64,000 bases of DNA from positions 62,001-126,000 of the forward strand of contig NZ_FOAF01000002.1 of the NCBI RefSeq assembly GCF_900109575.1. The letters are read 5' to 3'. The notes beneath the pieces were generated by a model. That model was not told the DNA's origin, did no database searches, and saw only the letters and a program-made list of their open reading frames with translations. Shown here piece after piece: positions 45,321-53,768 of the stretch. The translations under genes and the position numbers were made by a program. The DNA comes from Olivibacter domesticus (GTDB lineage Bacteria > Bacteroidota > Bacteroidia > Sphingobacteriales > Sphingobacteriaceae). How positions within the stretch are numbered: the stretch's first letter is position 1; every line of letters starts with the position of its first letter.

Positions 45321-48300
45321 ATGAAACGAGTTACTTCTATTAAGAATATATTATTTGTCCTCATTTATACTTTATTTATTCTTTTTTATACACCTTCAAG
45401 TGTCTATGGCCAATATTTTGGCCAGAATAAAATGCGGTACAAAACGCTGGATTTTAAGGTGAAGGAAACCCCTCATTTTGATTTTTACACTTATCTTCAA
45501 AATGATAGCTTACTTAGCAGATTTGCCCAAGAAAGTGAACTTTGGTATGAGTTACACCAACAGGTATTTAGAGATACTTTTCTTCGCAAAAACCCGCTAA
45601 TACTCTATAATAACCATCCCGACTTTCAGCAAACCACTGCGATTGGTGGACAGATAAGCATCGGGACGGGCGGGGTTACTGAAGGTCTGAAAAATCGTGT
45701 GGTAATGCCTATCATGCAAATTAACAATCAAACAAGGCATGTGTTGGGGCATGAGCTTGTGCACGCTTTCCAGTACCATAGTTTAATAGAAGGAGATTCA
45801 ACTAAATTAGAAAATATTGGAAATTTACCACTATGGATGGTTGAAGGTATGGCCGAATATCTGTCGATCGGCAAAAAGGATGCATTTACAGCTATGTGGA
45901 TGCGAGACGCTTACTTAAACAAGGATATACCAAGTTTGCGAGATTTGACAGAAAGCGGTAAATATTTCCCGTATCGATACGGCCAAGCCTTCTGGGCTTA
46001 TGTTGGTTCTACTTATGGAGATACAGTAATTGTACCGTTCTTTAAAAATACTGCGAAATTTGGTTATCAAATGGCGATCAAGCAAACTTTTGGTTATGAC
46101 GAACAAACGCTTTCAAATCTTTGGCGAACGAGTATAGAAAATGCATATAAACCCTTACTAATAGATACGGCTCAAGTTCCGCGGGGAAGGTTGATTATTG
46201 ATAACAAAAATGGTGGTAACATGAATGTCTCCCCTACCATTTCACCCGACGGAAAATATGTAGCGTTTCTTTCAGAAAAAGATCTTTTTAGTATTGATCT
46301 CTTTTTGGCAGATGCGCAGACAGGGAAAATTATAAGAAAATTAAGTAGTCGGCAGAACAATTCACATATCGATGAATTTAGCTACATAGAAAGCGCAGGT
46401 GCTTTTTCTAACGATAGTAAAAAATTTGCATTTAGCGTTTTTAGCGGAGGGCGTACAAAGCTGATGATTCTAGACGTTGAAAAGGGGAAAATGTTATCGA
46501 TTGAAAGTATGGACGATGTAGCTGAATTTTCGAATGTTACATGGTCTCCAAATGGTGAGGAAGTTGCCTTTTCAGGTTTAAAAAATGGGCATAGCGACTT
46601 ATACATATATAATTTATCATCTAAAAAACTGGTACAGTTGACAGATGACATGTATTCGGATTATCATCCTAGCTTCTCTAGAGATGGCAAAAAATTGGTA
46701 TTTAGTACTGATAGAATCAGTCTACAAAGCGGTTATGATGGTGTTGACATCCCCTTAGGTTTGGCAGTCATAGACATTGCCACTAAAAGTATAGAAAAAA
46801 TAGATATTTTCCCTGGGGCAAACAATCTAAACCCACAGTTTTCTGCTGACGATAGTCAGATTTATTTTCTCTCAAATCGTGATGGATTTAGAAACATGTA
46901 CCGCTATACAACTAAGGGTCATAAAATTGAAAAACTTACAGACTATTTTACTGGTATAAGTGGCATTACAGAATATTCACCTGCGCTAAGTGTCTCTGCT
47001 AATGACGACATCTTATACTCTTATTATCGCTCTCAAAAATATACCATATATAATGCAAAACCAACAGACTTCACTCCCACTGAGGTAACTAGTACAGATG
47101 TTAATTTTAATGCAGCCATGTTACCTCCGCCTCAATCGCTGGGAGTAGATATTATTAATAGCAATTTAAAAAATTATAATATCTTCCAGAGAATTGAAAA
47201 ATCATTGATCAAACCAATTCCTTATAAGCCCAAGTTCCAGTTGGATTATTTACAGGGAAGTGGTGTAGGAGTTGCGGTTGGTAGCCGCTATGGGGCTGGT
47301 CTAGCAAGCGGTATTCAAGGTATATTTTCTGATATTTTAGGACGCAATCAATTATTTGCCGGCTTATCTATAAACGGAGAAATTTACGATTTTGGGGGGC
47401 AATTCGCCTATATTAATCAAAAAAGTAGAATTAATTGGGGAGGTTCTATTTCTCATATTCCCTTTATGTCAGGCTTAATGAGCTATGGCACTGAAGAGAT
47501 AGACGGTACAACCTATCACGCAGAAAACACCGATATTATACGGACCTTTCAAACACAGATAGATGCTTTTGCTGCTTATCCTTTTTCAAGGGTTACACGT
47601 TTTGAAGTTGGGGCGGCCCTTGCTCGCTACAGCTATAGAATAGACCGGTTTTCTAATTATTATGAACAAAATACCGGGCATTTTGTAGGAAGTGACAGAA
47701 GAAAAATATCTAATGAAGAAGCTAGTCAAACTTACGGTGGAAACTTTAACTCATTCACTCTTCAACAAGTAAATGCTGCCTTAGTTGGTGATAATTCCTA
47801 TTTTGGAGTAGCAGCTCCTTTAAGCGGGTATCGCTATAGATTATCTGCAGAAAAATATTTCGGAGATTTCAATTTTACTGCATATACAATCGACCTAAGA
47901 AAATATCATCGTATTAAGCCGATTTCTTTGGCTGCCCGTGCCTATACATATATGCGCGTGGGTAGCGGTGAAGATGGACTATACCCTTTATATGTTGGAT
48001 ATCCTTTCTTAATTAGAGGATACGAATCGGCCACTTTTTATGATAATCGTAATAATCGAACGGAGGGGTATAATTTAAATCAGTTAATGGGGTCTAGAAT
48101 TGCAGTAGTAAATTTGGAAGCCAGATTACCCTTTACGGGACCAGAGAAATTAGCCGCTATTAAGTCTGGTCTTTTATTTTCGGATCTCAATATATTTTTT
48201 GATATGGGGTTAGCTTGGAGCGGTGGGGACAAGATCGCTTTTAAAAAAGATCCTGATATTATTGGTCAGATAACTAATCCAGATGGTTCAATGGTAGATG

Positions 48301-48452
48301 TGTACGAAAGAGTGCCGGCAATGAGCGCGGGTGTTTCCCTTCGTGTTAATATCTTTGGATATTTTGTATTAGAGCCATATTATGCGGTTCCTTTTAATCG
48401 CAAAGACCTAAAATTCGGAACCTTCGGGCTCAATTTTGCACCAGGATGGTAG
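45321..48452 (+). CDS. HExxH peptidase, TolB-like propeller and Omp85-like barrel fusion
   Basis: 1043 residues from the ATG at 45321 (an upstream TTG at 45303 is less likely). A signal peptide (about 1-30) precedes a gluzincin-type metalloprotease domain with HELVH at 144-148 and candidate third ligand Glu175 or Glu179 (EGMAEYLS). Residues about 290-600 hold TolB/WD40-like (PD40) repeats (SPTISPDGKYVAFLSE, NVTWSPNGEEVAFSG, HPSFSRDGKKLVFST, NPQFSADDSQIYFLSN). Residues about 640-1043 look like an outer-membrane barrel with IRGY at 898-901, matching the (V/I)RG(F/Y) motif of Omp85 proteins, and a C-terminal strand pair. No POTRA domain is seen. The role is unknown; a surface or periplasmic protease tethered to a barrel is the best guess. 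Confidence 0.8.
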   Translation: MKRVTSIKNILFVLIYTLFILFYTPSSVYGQYFGQNKMRYKTLDFKVKETPHFDFYTYLQNDSLLSRFAQESELWYELHQQVFRDTFLRKNPLILYNNHPDFQQTTAIGGQISIGTGGVTEGLKNRVVMPIMQINNQTRHVLGHELVHAFQYHSLIEGDSTKLENIGNLPLWMVEGMAEYLSIGKKDAFTAMWMRDAYLNKDIPSLRDLTESGKYFPYRYGQAFWAYVGSTYGDTVIVPFFKNTAKFGYQMAIKQTFGYDEQTLSNLWRTSIENAYKPLLIDTAQVPRGRLIIDNKNGGNMNVSPTISPDGKYVAFLSEKDLFSIDLFLADAQTGKIIRKLSSRQNNSHIDEFSYIESAGAFSNDSKKFAFSVFSGGRTKLMILDVEKGKMLSIESMDDVAEFSNVTWSPNGEEVAFSGLKNGHSDLYIYNLSSKKLVQLTDDMYSDYHPSFSRDGKKLVFSTDRISLQSGYDGVDIPLGLAVIDIATKSIEKIDIFPGANNLNPQFSADDSQIYFLSNRDGFRNMYRYTTKGHKIEKLTDYFTGISGITEYSPALSVSANDDILYSYYRSQKYTIYNAKPTDFTPTEVTSTDVNFNAAMLPPPQSLGVDIINSNLKNYNIFQRIEKSLIKPIPYKPKFQLDYLQGSGVGVAVGSRYGAGLASGIQGIFSDILGRNQLFAGLSINGEIYDFGGQFAYINQKSRINWGGSISHIPFMSGLMSYGTEEIDGTTYHAENTDIIRTFQTQIDAFAAYPFSRVTRFEVGAALARYSYRIDRFSNYYEQNTGHFVGSDRRKISNEEASQTYGGNFNSFTLQQVNAALVGDNSYFGVAAPLSGYRYRLSAEKYFGDFNFTAYTIDLRKYHRIKPISLAARAYTYMRVGSGEDGLYPLYVGYPFLIRGYESATFYDNRNNRTEGYNLNQLMGSRIAVVNLEARLPFTGPEKLAAIKSGLLFSDLNIFFDMGLAWSGGDKIAFKKDPDIIGQITNPDGSMVDVYERVPAMSAGVSLRVNIFGYFVLEPYYAVPFNRKDLKFGTFGLNFAPGW

Positions 48453-48465
48453 TCGCATATTACAA

Positions 48466-48510
48466 AACTAGCCAATCAATTTTATCTTATATAATTTTGA
48501 TTGGCTAGTT
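48466..48510. terminator. Terminator shared by the barrel-protease and GIY-YIG genes
   Basis: AACTAGCCAATCAA (48466-48479) and TTGATTGGCTAGTT (48497-48510) form a perfect 14-bp stem. The distal arm lies inside the last codons of the convergent GIY-YIG gene. Confidence 0.82.
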
Positions 48511-48829
48511 GAAATTGTATACCATCTCTCATTACAATCTGTTCCTTTCCTAATTTTAAACTTAAATCTACCCAGTCTTTATTAAGTAAACGGATTAATC
48601 TTTCTTTTTGTGATCTGGTAAAGATGCATAAGGTATTAAACCGAAGTAATGCTGCTTCGTCACAGGTAAATTCTTCGAAATATACTAATCTAGAAACCTT
48701 CGCCGTCGAGTCAAAAAATAATTGCTTATGTTCTTTATAAAAAGTCGTCGTTTTTAATAAATTGTCCGTTAATCCTACATGTAAGCATTTCCTATTACAG
48801 TCTGTCAAAATATACACAAATTGCTTCAT
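48482..48829 (-). CDS. GIY-YIG-like protein, catalytically degenerate
   Basis: 115 residues; the N terminus FVYILTDCNRKCLHVGLTDNL aligns with the GIY-YIG fold of small UvrC/URI-type nucleases (YVYIL...YIGVT). The catalytic Arg expected in the following helix (usually DLxRRxxEH) is missing: the segment reads NLLKTTTFYKEHKQ. The Glu in EEAALLRF-like context (CDEAALLRFN) may or may not be the metal ligand. It may therefore be a DNA-binding and non-cleaving relative. Divergent from the LexA-like gene, with operator words between them. Confidence 0.75.
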   Translation of the reverse strand: MKQFVYILTDCNRKCLHVGLTDNLLKTTTFYKEHKQLFFDSTAKVSRLVYFEEFTCDEAALLRFNTLCIFTRSQKERLIRLLNKDWVDLSLKLGKEQIVMRDGIQFQLANQNYIR

Positions 48830-48871
48830 AATAAATACACTAATATTTTTCGCTAATTAAAAATAAATTAC

Positions 48872-48908
48872 TAACTTTATTGGCACAATAATACTAACAA
48901 TATTAGTA
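48872..48908 (+). promoter_or_regulatory. Promoter and operator of the LexA-like regulator
   Basis: TAACTTTA (48872-48879) is a -7 box. Just downstream of the expected start lies TACTAA-N5-TTAGTA (48892-48908), a palindrome. Further ACTAA words occur at about 48839, 48870 and 48917. This is the pattern of an autoregulated repressor operator that could also cover the divergent GIY-YIG gene. Confidence 0.55.
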
Positions 48909-48931
48909 AATACAAAACTAATTTTAAAAAA

Positions 48932-49714
48932 ATGAGCAACATCGCAACAAATCTTAAATATCTTCGGAAGAAAAAGGGGCATACACAACAGCAATTTGCT
49001 GATTTGATGGAAATTAAGCGATCTTTAGTCGGGGCCTACGAGGAAGATAGGGCGGAACCAAAATATGAATTACTAAAAAAATTCGCATCCCATTATGAAT
49101 TAACAATGGACGAATTGGTAAATGAAAAAATTGATGACAAGTGGAAGCCCAGTCCTAAAGGTGATTCTTCTAGCGTCAGAATTTTAAGTATTACAGTAAA
49201 TGACGAAGATAGAGAAAATATAGAGCTGGTTCCTGTAAAAGCGAGTGCGGGTTATCTTAACGGTTATGCAGATCCTGACTATATAAGTGAATTACCAAAG
49301 TTTAGATTGCCAATTTTTAAACAGGGGACCTATCGCGCATTTGAATTAAAAGGGGACTCAATGCTTCCATTGCAACCTGGAACTATTATAGTGAGTGAGT
49401 ATGTGGAAAATTGGTTCGATATAAAACCTGCTCAAACTTATATTGTCATTTCTAAAACAGAAGGAATTGTTTATAAGCGAATTGCCCACAAATTTAAAGA
49501 AGATAAAGGACTAAAATTATTATCAGATAATAAAACATACGATTCTTATTGGATCAATACAACCGATATTTTAGAAATTTGGAAAGCAAAAGCATTCATA
49601 AGTACTGATTTTCCAGAACCAACACCAGAGCCAACACTAGAGACATTAACCAGTATGATGGCTCAAATGCAAAAAGCTATTAGTGGCATAAAAAGCGACG
49701 ACAAAATAAATTAA
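48932..49714 (+). CDS. XRE-type HTH and S24 peptidase regulator (LexA/CI-like)
   Basis: 260 residues with an N-terminal XRE helix-turn-helix (about 5-62, LRKKKGHTQQQFADLMEIKRSLVGAYEEDRAEPK) and a C-terminal S24 peptidase domain with catalytic Ser in GDSMLPLQPG and Lys in GIVYKRIAH. A possible self-cleavage Ala-Gly is in KASAGYLNGY. This is the layout of CI-like SOS-responsive repressors; it is not classical LexA (whose HTH is winged). The C-terminal Pro-rich tail and helix are extra. It has its own promoter and operator and precedes the dehydrogenase gene by 24 nt. Confidence 0.88.
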   Translation: MSNIATNLKYLRKKKGHTQQQFADLMEIKRSLVGAYEEDRAEPKYELLKKFASHYELTMDELVNEKIDDKWKPSPKGDSSSVRILSITVNDEDRENIELVPVKASAGYLNGYADPDYISELPKFRLPIFKQGTYRAFELKGDSMLPLQPGTIIVSEYVENWFDIKPAQTYIVISKTEGIVYKRIAHKFKEDKGLKLLSDNKTYDSYWINTTDILEIWKAKAFISTDFPEPTPEPTLETLTSMMAQMQKAISGIKSDDKIN

Positions 49715-49738
49715 GTTTCTTCTATACAAATCATTATC

Positions 49739-50629
49739 ATGCACCATATTACAGTAGTTGGTTCAGGAACCATGGGAAACGGTATAGCACATACTTTCGC
49801 ACAAAGTGGTTATCGTGTATCTCTTGTTGATGTCAGCAAAGAAGCACTGAAAAGGGCTCTGTCGTCTATTGAAACCAATTTAGATAGACAAATAATAAAA
49901 CAAACGCTTACTGAAGATGCCAAAACAACTACGCTAAACAATATTAAAATTTTTACTGATCTTCAAGCAGCCACTGTAAATGCTGAACTTGTAATAGAGG
50001 CTGCAACAGAAAATTTTGACACCAAGATTAAATTGTTCAAGGATTTGGATCATTTGTGTTTACCGGAAACCATCTTAGCTACGAATACATCGTCTATTTC
50101 TATCACAAAATTAGCATCCGTTACCTCCCGTCCGGAAAGAGTAATTGGCATGCATTTCATGAATCCTGTTCCTATCATGAAGTTGGTCGAAGTAATAAAG
50201 GGATTCACTACTAACAATGAAGTAACATCAATTATCACACAAACTGCTAAAGAATTAGGCAAACAACCTGTTGTAGTAAATGATTATCCTGGTTTTATTG
50301 CCAATAGAATTCTTATGCCAATGATTAATGAGGCTATTTATAGCCTTTATGAAGGAGTAGCAGGGGTAGTAGAAATTGATACAATAATGAAATTGGGGAT
50401 GGCTCATCCCATGGGGCCTTTACAACTGGCAGATTTTATTGGACTAGATGTGTGTTTAGCGATATTAAATGTTTTGCATCAAGGTTTTGGAAATCCCAAA
50501 TATGCTCCTTGCCCTTTATTGATCAATATGGTTGCAGCCAAAAACCTTGGGATAAAAACAAAAATTGGATTCTATGATTATAGTAGTGGAACGAAAGATT
50601 TAAAAGTTTCAACGCGCTTTCATTCATAA
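49739..50629 (+). CDS. 3-hydroxyacyl-CoA (3-hydroxybutyryl-CoA) dehydrogenase
   Basis: NAD(P)-dependent oxidation of 3-hydroxyacyl-CoA, or the reverse, in fatty-acid or aromatic-acid breakdown. 296 residues with the Rossmann motif VGSGTMGNGIAHTFAQSGY (7-25), the catalytic His in GMHFMNPVPIMKLVEVI and the C-terminal 3HCDH domain (NDYPGFIANRILMPMINEA, HPMGPLQLADFIGLD). Size and motifs match Hbd/PaaH. No other beta-oxidation gene is adjacent. Confidence 0.92.
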   Translation: MHHITVVGSGTMGNGIAHTFAQSGYRVSLVDVSKEALKRALSSIETNLDRQIIKQTLTEDAKTTTLNNIKIFTDLQAATVNAELVIEAATENFDTKIKLFKDLDHLCLPETILATNTSSISITKLASVTSRPERVIGMHFMNPVPIMKLVEVIKGFTTNNEVTSIITQTAKELGKQPVVVNDYPGFIANRILMPMINEAIYSLYEGVAGVVEIDTIMKLGMAHPMGPLQLADFIGLDVCLAILNVLHQGFGNPKYAPCPLLINMVAAKNLGIKTKIGFYDYSSGTKDLKVSTRFHS

Positions 50630-50664
50630 TCGTATTATTTGGTGCCAAATCGCTAAGTAATTAA

Positions 50665-51402
50665 CTAAGTATCAAACCGTTCTAATTGCTTTAGCAAAGT
50701 AGCAAAATCTTTTGGATAAGGCGCTTCAAAAGAAAGCTCAATACCGTCTAAACGAAGTGTTAATTTCTTGGCATGTAATGCAAAACGTTTCATAATCGGA
50801 AGCTCCTCCTTTTCCTTACCTAAGGTATAGCCCCTTTTTATTTGAGATAAATAAACAGGCTTACCTTTGTATAAATCATCTCCTACTATAGAGGCGTGTT
50901 GCGTCGCCAGGTGTATTCTAATTTGGTGCATCCTTCCTGTTACAGGCTGGCACTCTACAAGTGTATAATGTTTAAAATAAGTTAATGAATTGAACCAAGT
51001 TTCGGCAGTTTTCCCATTTGCCTTATCAATAGTTACATTTTTATTACCTAAATTTAAAATGGGTAAATCTACTTTTAAATTTTCGAAAACATGATTCCCG
51101 CCAATAATGGCGTGATATATCTTTTTAACTCTCCTTTTTTCAAACTCTATGGAAACGGCCCGGTATGTTTGTGGGTTCTTAGCAATTAATAGAAGGCCAG
51201 ATGTTTCTTTATCTATACGATGGCAAATTTGAGCATCTTCATGATATTGCTTCGCCATCCTTAGAACATTCACTCCTTCTCCCCCCCTTTCATCTAAAGA
51301 AGGAATAAAAGGCGGCTTATTCACCACTATCAGGTCATCACTTTCAAACAGTATAAGATCTTTAAACTTTGGAAATTTAAAATTAGTAGATTTCTCCCCC
51401 AT
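50665..51402 (-). CDS. RluA-family pseudouridine synthase
   Basis: Converts uridine to pseudouridine in rRNA or tRNA. 245 residues with the catalytic Asp in HRIDKETSGLLLIAKN, then the GRMHQIRIHLA and GDDLYKG motifs. There is no N-terminal S4 domain, as in the RluA/TruC-like short group, so the exact target base is unknown. The start is the ATG at 51402: an in-frame TTG at 51411 falls in the -7 box. Confidence 0.92.
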   Translation of the reverse strand: MGEKSTNFKFPKFKDLILFESDDLIVVNKPPFIPSLDERGGEGVNVLRMAKQYHEDAQICHRIDKETSGLLLIAKNPQTYRAVSIEFEKRRVKKIYHAIIGGNHVFENLKVDLPILNLGNKNVTIDKANGKTAETWFNSLTYFKHYTLVECQPVTGRMHQIRIHLATQHASIVGDDLYKGKPVYLSQIKRGYTLGKEKEELPIMKRFALHAKKLTLRLDGIELSFEAPYPKDFATLLKQLERFDT

Positions 51403-51408
51403 AGTCTG

Positions 51409-51416
51409 CAAAGGTA
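51409..51416 (-). promoter_or_regulatory. -7 box of the pseudouridine synthase gene
   Basis: TACCTTTG on the minus strand ends 7 nt before the ATG at 51402, again implying an almost leaderless transcript. Confidence 0.6.
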
Positions 51417-51496
51417 AAAAAATTAGCGGAAGAAGAAATCAATAAGCAATATTAAAGAATTTGAGAATTCAAATTGCTGTTTAACAAACATTGTTT

Positions 51497-52705
51497 TTAA
51501 AAGCTAGCAAATGGCAATGCGATAAAAAAGGACGATCCCATACCTTTTCCATCACTCTCTGCCCAAATTTTACCATTATGCAGTTCCACAAGAGTTTTTA
51601 CAATAGACAATCCCAAACCATTGCTACCTTCTTTTCCAGTCGGGACCGAGCTTAAACGAGCAAATTTCTTAAATAGCTTTTTCATGTCCTCCTCAGATAA
51701 CCCTTGCCCTTCATCTCTAACTTCAATCAAGGCTCTACCATCTACTTCCTTGGCAATCAAGCTAATTGTTGTATCAGGATAAGCATATTTAGAAGCGTTA
51801 CTCAATAAATTTTCAAAGATCTCTCTTATTCGGATTTTATCCCCAGCTACAGGTTTCTGAACAGCATTAACAAAAATTATTTTTTGCTTTTTTTGATGTA
51901 CTATAATTTCAAAATCAGCTAACAGTTCTTTAAATAGTGAATCTAACACACAAGGCTCTATTCTAAGTCGCATTTCACCATCCTCAATTTGTGAAAGATT
52001 AAGAAGATCATTTAAACTTGAAAGAATAAAATCAGATGATTTTACTATGCGTTCTGTCATCGTCTGCATACTTTTCTGCTCCTTACATTCTCTTTGAATC
52101 AATTGAGCATACAATTTAATAGAGGTAAGCGGGTTTTTGAGATCGTGCACGGTTGCATTCATTAAATCCGTTTGTACCCTTACTGCGTTACGTGTAGCCA
52201 ATCGAAACTTCAATTCATCCATAACGATTGAGCCGAGACTACTTAACATCTCAAGTTGTTTATTAGAAGGATATTTTGGTGATGGGTCTGCAACGCATAA
52301 TGCTCCAATTTTATAGCCGTCAGGTGTCAGAAGAGGTGCAGCAGCAAAGAAATTAACACCAAACGATTTTTTTAAATGTTTAGGATCTTCAATGATGCCA
52401 GAAGCTTCCTCTATGTGATTGAATACAACAACATTGTCCTGTAAAATTGTCCATGAACATAGACTATCCTCTCTATTTGTGTATCTTTCAAATTGTCCGG
52501 TTGTATCTGATTTTAGAAAAACTTTATTTTCATCTACAAAAGAAATAAATGCACTGGAAGCTTCAAAAAGCTCCATGGCCAATTTAGCTATTTTGTCAAA
52601 TGCTACTTCTGGTGGAGTATTCAAAATATCATACTTATACAATTTCCTCAAACGATCATTTTCGTTTAGCGGAATTATATTAAGCTGCTTATGATATATC
52701 CCCAT
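51497..52705 (-). CDS. Cytoplasmic GAF-domain sensor histidine kinase
   Basis: 402 residues without membrane helices. Residues about 25-165 are a GAF domain (AMELFEASSAFISFVDENKVFLKSD, FFAAAPLLTPDGYKIGALCVAD), followed by HisKA with the acceptor His in NATVHDLKNPLTSIKLY and a HATPase_c domain (FENLLSNASKYAYPD, RDEGQGLS, GSNGLGLSIVKTL). The upstream gene on the same strand is a PhoB-type response regulator, separated by 273 bp and a terminator, so pairing is likely but they need not be co-transcribed. The signal is unknown. Confidence 0.9.
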   Translation of the reverse strand: MGIYHKQLNIIPLNENDRLRKLYKYDILNTPPEVAFDKIAKLAMELFEASSAFISFVDENKVFLKSDTTGQFERYTNREDSLCSWTILQDNVVVFNHIEEASGIIEDPKHLKKSFGVNFFAAAPLLTPDGYKIGALCVADPSPKYPSNKQLEMLSSLGSIVMDELKFRLATRNAVRVQTDLMNATVHDLKNPLTSIKLYAQLIQRECKEQKSMQTMTERIVKSSDFILSSLNDLLNLSQIEDGEMRLRIEPCVLDSLFKELLADFEIIVHQKKQKIIFVNAVQKPVAGDKIRIREIFENLLSNASKYAYPDTTISLIAKEVDGRALIEVRDEGQGLSEEDMKKLFKKFARLSSVPTGKEGSNGLGLSIVKTLVELHNGKIWAESDGKGMGSSFFIALPFASF

Positions 52706-52940
52706 AGTGAATAATTATGCCGTAAAACTATAACTAAATTCGAAACATTCTCCCGAAGACGGCCCAATTCTACTTAAGATGATCTTTTTTTGACAATATG
52801 CAATATACAAAAAGGAAGCAGAAAATTTATGTTGAATTTATTAAAAAATAATACCTGTTGAATGCGTTATTTTTTGATCACCTATTGTGATAGTCTTTTT
52901 TTCAGGATCGAAATTAAGGCTTTAATAATGATCAGAATGT

Positions 52941-52984
52941 GCCTAAACAAAAAAGGAACCTTAAGGTTCCTTTTTTGTTTAGGC
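52941..52984. terminator. 44-bp perfect palindromic terminator at the response-regulator stop
   Basis: Two 22-bp arms (52941-52962 and 52963-52984) form a perfect palindrome with core AAGGAACCTTAAGGTTCCTT and poly-A/poly-T outer parts. It overlaps the stop codon (52979-52981) of the response regulator gene. Confidence 0.85.
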
Positions 52985-53671
52985 ATCAAATTTATACCCT
53001 ACTCCCTTTACTGTCGAGACATAGTCGTCTCCAATCTTCTCCCTTAATTTACGTATGTGGACATCGATTGTCCTATTCGTAACAACCACGGAGTCTTCCC
53101 AAATACTTTTTAAAATTGTTTCTCGTGTATAAACCTTTCCTGGCTTCGAAGCCAATAGATATAACAGCTCAAATTCCTTCTTGGCTAAAACAATCTTCTT
53201 ATCATTTTTATAAACAAGAAACGTTTCTCTATCAATGACTAAATCCGCAATTTCAACTTTATTCTCCAACGTTTCATCGCCCTTACTGTTTCTTCTTAAA
53301 ATAGCATTAATTCTGCTAATTAATGCTCGCGGTTTTATTGGTTTAGCAATATAATCGTCGGCCCCAACATTAAAACCTGCTATTTCAGAATACTCCTCAC
53401 TTCTTGCAGTCAAAAATACCATAAATGTGTTTTTAAACTCCGGCATAGCTCTCATAATCCTACATGCTTCTATACCATCCATTTTTGGCATCATAATATC
53501 CAGAATAATTAAATCTGGATTTATTTTTCGAGCTGTAGAAACAGCTTCCTGTCCATTAGAAGCCGTAAACACAGAATATCCTTCACGTTTCAAGTTATAC
53601 TCTATGAGTTCTAATATATCCGGTTCATCATCAACAACTAATATCTTGTATTTTGCACTACTCATAATCAA
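52979..53671 (-). CDS. OmpR/PhoB-family response regulator
   Basis: DNA-binding two-component regulator of 230 residues. N-terminal receiver (VVDDEPDILELIEYNLKREGYSV, phospho-acceptor Asp in LIILDIMMPKMDG, K in YIAKPIKPRALISRI) and a C-terminal winged helix (LAKKEFELLYLLASKPGKVYTRETILKSIWEDSVVVTNRTIDVHIRKLREKIG). The length and linker match PhoB/RprY-like proteins of Bacteroidota. The GAF kinase gene downstream is the likely partner. Confidence 0.94.
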   Translation of the reverse strand: MIMSSAKYKILVVDDEPDILELIEYNLKREGYSVFTASNGQEAVSTARKINPDLIILDIMMPKMDGIEACRIMRAMPEFKNTFMVFLTARSEEYSEIAGFNVGADDYIAKPIKPRALISRINAILRRNSKGDETLENKVEIADLVIDRETFLVYKNDKKIVLAKKEFELLYLLASKPGKVYTRETILKSIWEDSVVVTNRTIDVHIRKLREKIGDDYVSTVKGVGYKFDA

Positions 53672-53768
53672 TAATTTTAGGCTAAATTATGTACTTAATT
53701 GCAAATAAAAGTTAAGCTATTATTAATAAATTGTTAATGATTGCAATTTAGTTGATAACAATTTAAAG

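Noticed and set aside
50636-50656. Small TTTGG/CCAAA hairpin after the hydroxyacyl-CoA dehydrogenase gene
   Set aside because: Only 5 bp of stem and no T run; not a credible terminator.
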